This document shows, piece after piece, positions 40,618-40,855 of a stretch of 40,855 bases of DNA. Positions within the stretch are counted from its first letter, which is position 1. Every line of letters begins with the position of its first letter. The stretch is from Kluyvera ascorbata ATCC 33433 (GTDB taxonomy: Bacteria > Pseudomonadota > Gammaproteobacteria > Enterobacterales > Enterobacteriaceae). The notes beneath the pieces were generated by a model, which did not search any database, was not told where the DNA came from, and saw only the letters and a list, made by a program, of their open reading frames with translations. The stretch covers positions 1 to 40,855 of the forward strand of contig NZ_JMPL01000029.1 of assembly GCF_000735365.1 (NCBI RefSeq), in the 5' to 3' direction. The position numbers and the translations under genes are program-made.

Positions 40618-40855
40618 ATGGCTAAGCTACCGCGCCGTAAGTGCGCCAACAAAGCATGCCGCCAGTGGTTCCACCCGACGCGCGATACGCAAACCGTGTG
40701 CGGTTACGAGTGCGCCAGCGCATACAGCAAAGAACAGACCAGAAAAGCCCGGGAGGATGCGCAGCGCAAGGAGGTTAAGCGCCAGCGCCAGGAGGCGAAA
40801 GAACAGCGGGCGCAGCAGGCCGAACGTCGCCAGGCGGTGAAGCCACTCAGCCACT
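40618..40855 (+). CDS. ninG: NinG/Rap family recombination protein (5' part, runs off the window)
   Basis: NinG (Rap in lambda) is a Holliday-junction and D-loop endonuclease that supports recombination. Only the first 79 codons are here. The N-terminal zinc region RKCANKACRQWFHPTRDTQ and then VCGYECASAYSKEQ, followed by a charged coiled coil (RKAREDAQRKEVKRQRQEAK), is the family pattern. The ATG follows the previous stop by two bases. The nuclease part lies outside the window. Confidence 0.9.
   Translation, partial: MAKLPRRKCANKACRQWFHPTRDTQTVCGYECASAYSKEQTRKAREDAQRKEVKRQRQEAKEQRAQQAERRQAVKPLSH

Noticed and set aside
1-40855. tRNA or rRNA genes, and insertion sequences
   Set aside because: I looked for tRNA arms, rRNA conserved segments and transposase motifs on both strands and found none; the integration target here is protein-coding.

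Overview
This window is an enterobacterial chromosome (Enterobacteriaceae, close to Enterobacter, Kosakonia, Citrobacter or Salmonella; the genus is not fixed by what I can read). Bases 1 to about 21,010 hold conserved core genes. From about 21,010 to the right edge lies the early half of a lambdoid prophage, and the window ends inside it. The core order kgtP, yfiM, pssA, pat, tapT, trxC, yfiF, ung, grcA, srmB, trmN, nadB, rpoE-rseABC, lepA is the familiar one from E. coli and Salmonella. A REP element (bases 32-70) and an ERIC element (20783-20910) support the family assignment.

Core region. The left part covers 2-oxoglutarate uptake (kgtP), phosphatidylserine synthesis (pssA), protein lysine acetylation (pat), tRNA and rRNA-type modification enzymes (tapT, yfiF, trmN), redox repair (trxC), uracil excision (ung) and the spare glycyl-radical subunit grcA behind a perfect FNR box. 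Between grcA and srmB is an accessory sugar locus: a PTS EIIBC permease, a divergent enolase-superfamily dehydratase of the ManD/RspA type with a complete active site, and a GntR/HutC regulator. The envelope-stress operon rpoE-rseA-rseB-rseC follows, with a clear sigma-E autoregulatory promoter. Its rseD-type leader peptide appears to be cut short.

Prophage. lepA stops after 15 codons because the phage has integrated at its 5' end, the type of site I know from Gifsy-1. Next come an integrase with repeat-rich arm sites, an excisionase-like protein, and a leftward operon with a PerC-like regulator, a RecT-family annealing protein, a very large RecE-type exonuclease and small proteins. The immunity region has a LexA-type CI repressor, a YdaS-like Cro and a YdaT-like CII analogue. 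I could derive a 17-bp palindromic operator, ATGWACT-N3-AGTWCAT, present as a pair on each side, both pairs with 24-bp centre spacing. Downstream of cI, in the position of lambda rex, are a 32-residue membrane peptide, a relic of a second repressor 3' end, and a 299-residue single-span membrane protein of unknown function.

The rightward operon encodes an O-type initiator with six internal iterons (the likely replication origin), a DnaC-type helicase loader, a chain of overlapping small genes including a Lar-like restriction-alleviation protein and a PD-(D/E)XK-like protein, and an orphan cytosine methyltransferase with seven repeats in its recognition region. A cold-shock cargo follows: divergent CspH/F-like and CspG/B-like genes, a zinc-ribbon protein, and a YmcF/YnfQ-like zinc protein that has no AUG, GUG or UUG start and probably begins at AUC. 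A DUF1367 gene and the start of ninG close the window.

The best candidates for something new are the rex-position membrane pair, the non-AUG cold-shock gene on phage DNA, and the operator set derived here. Family assignments are from memory of those families; no database search was run.
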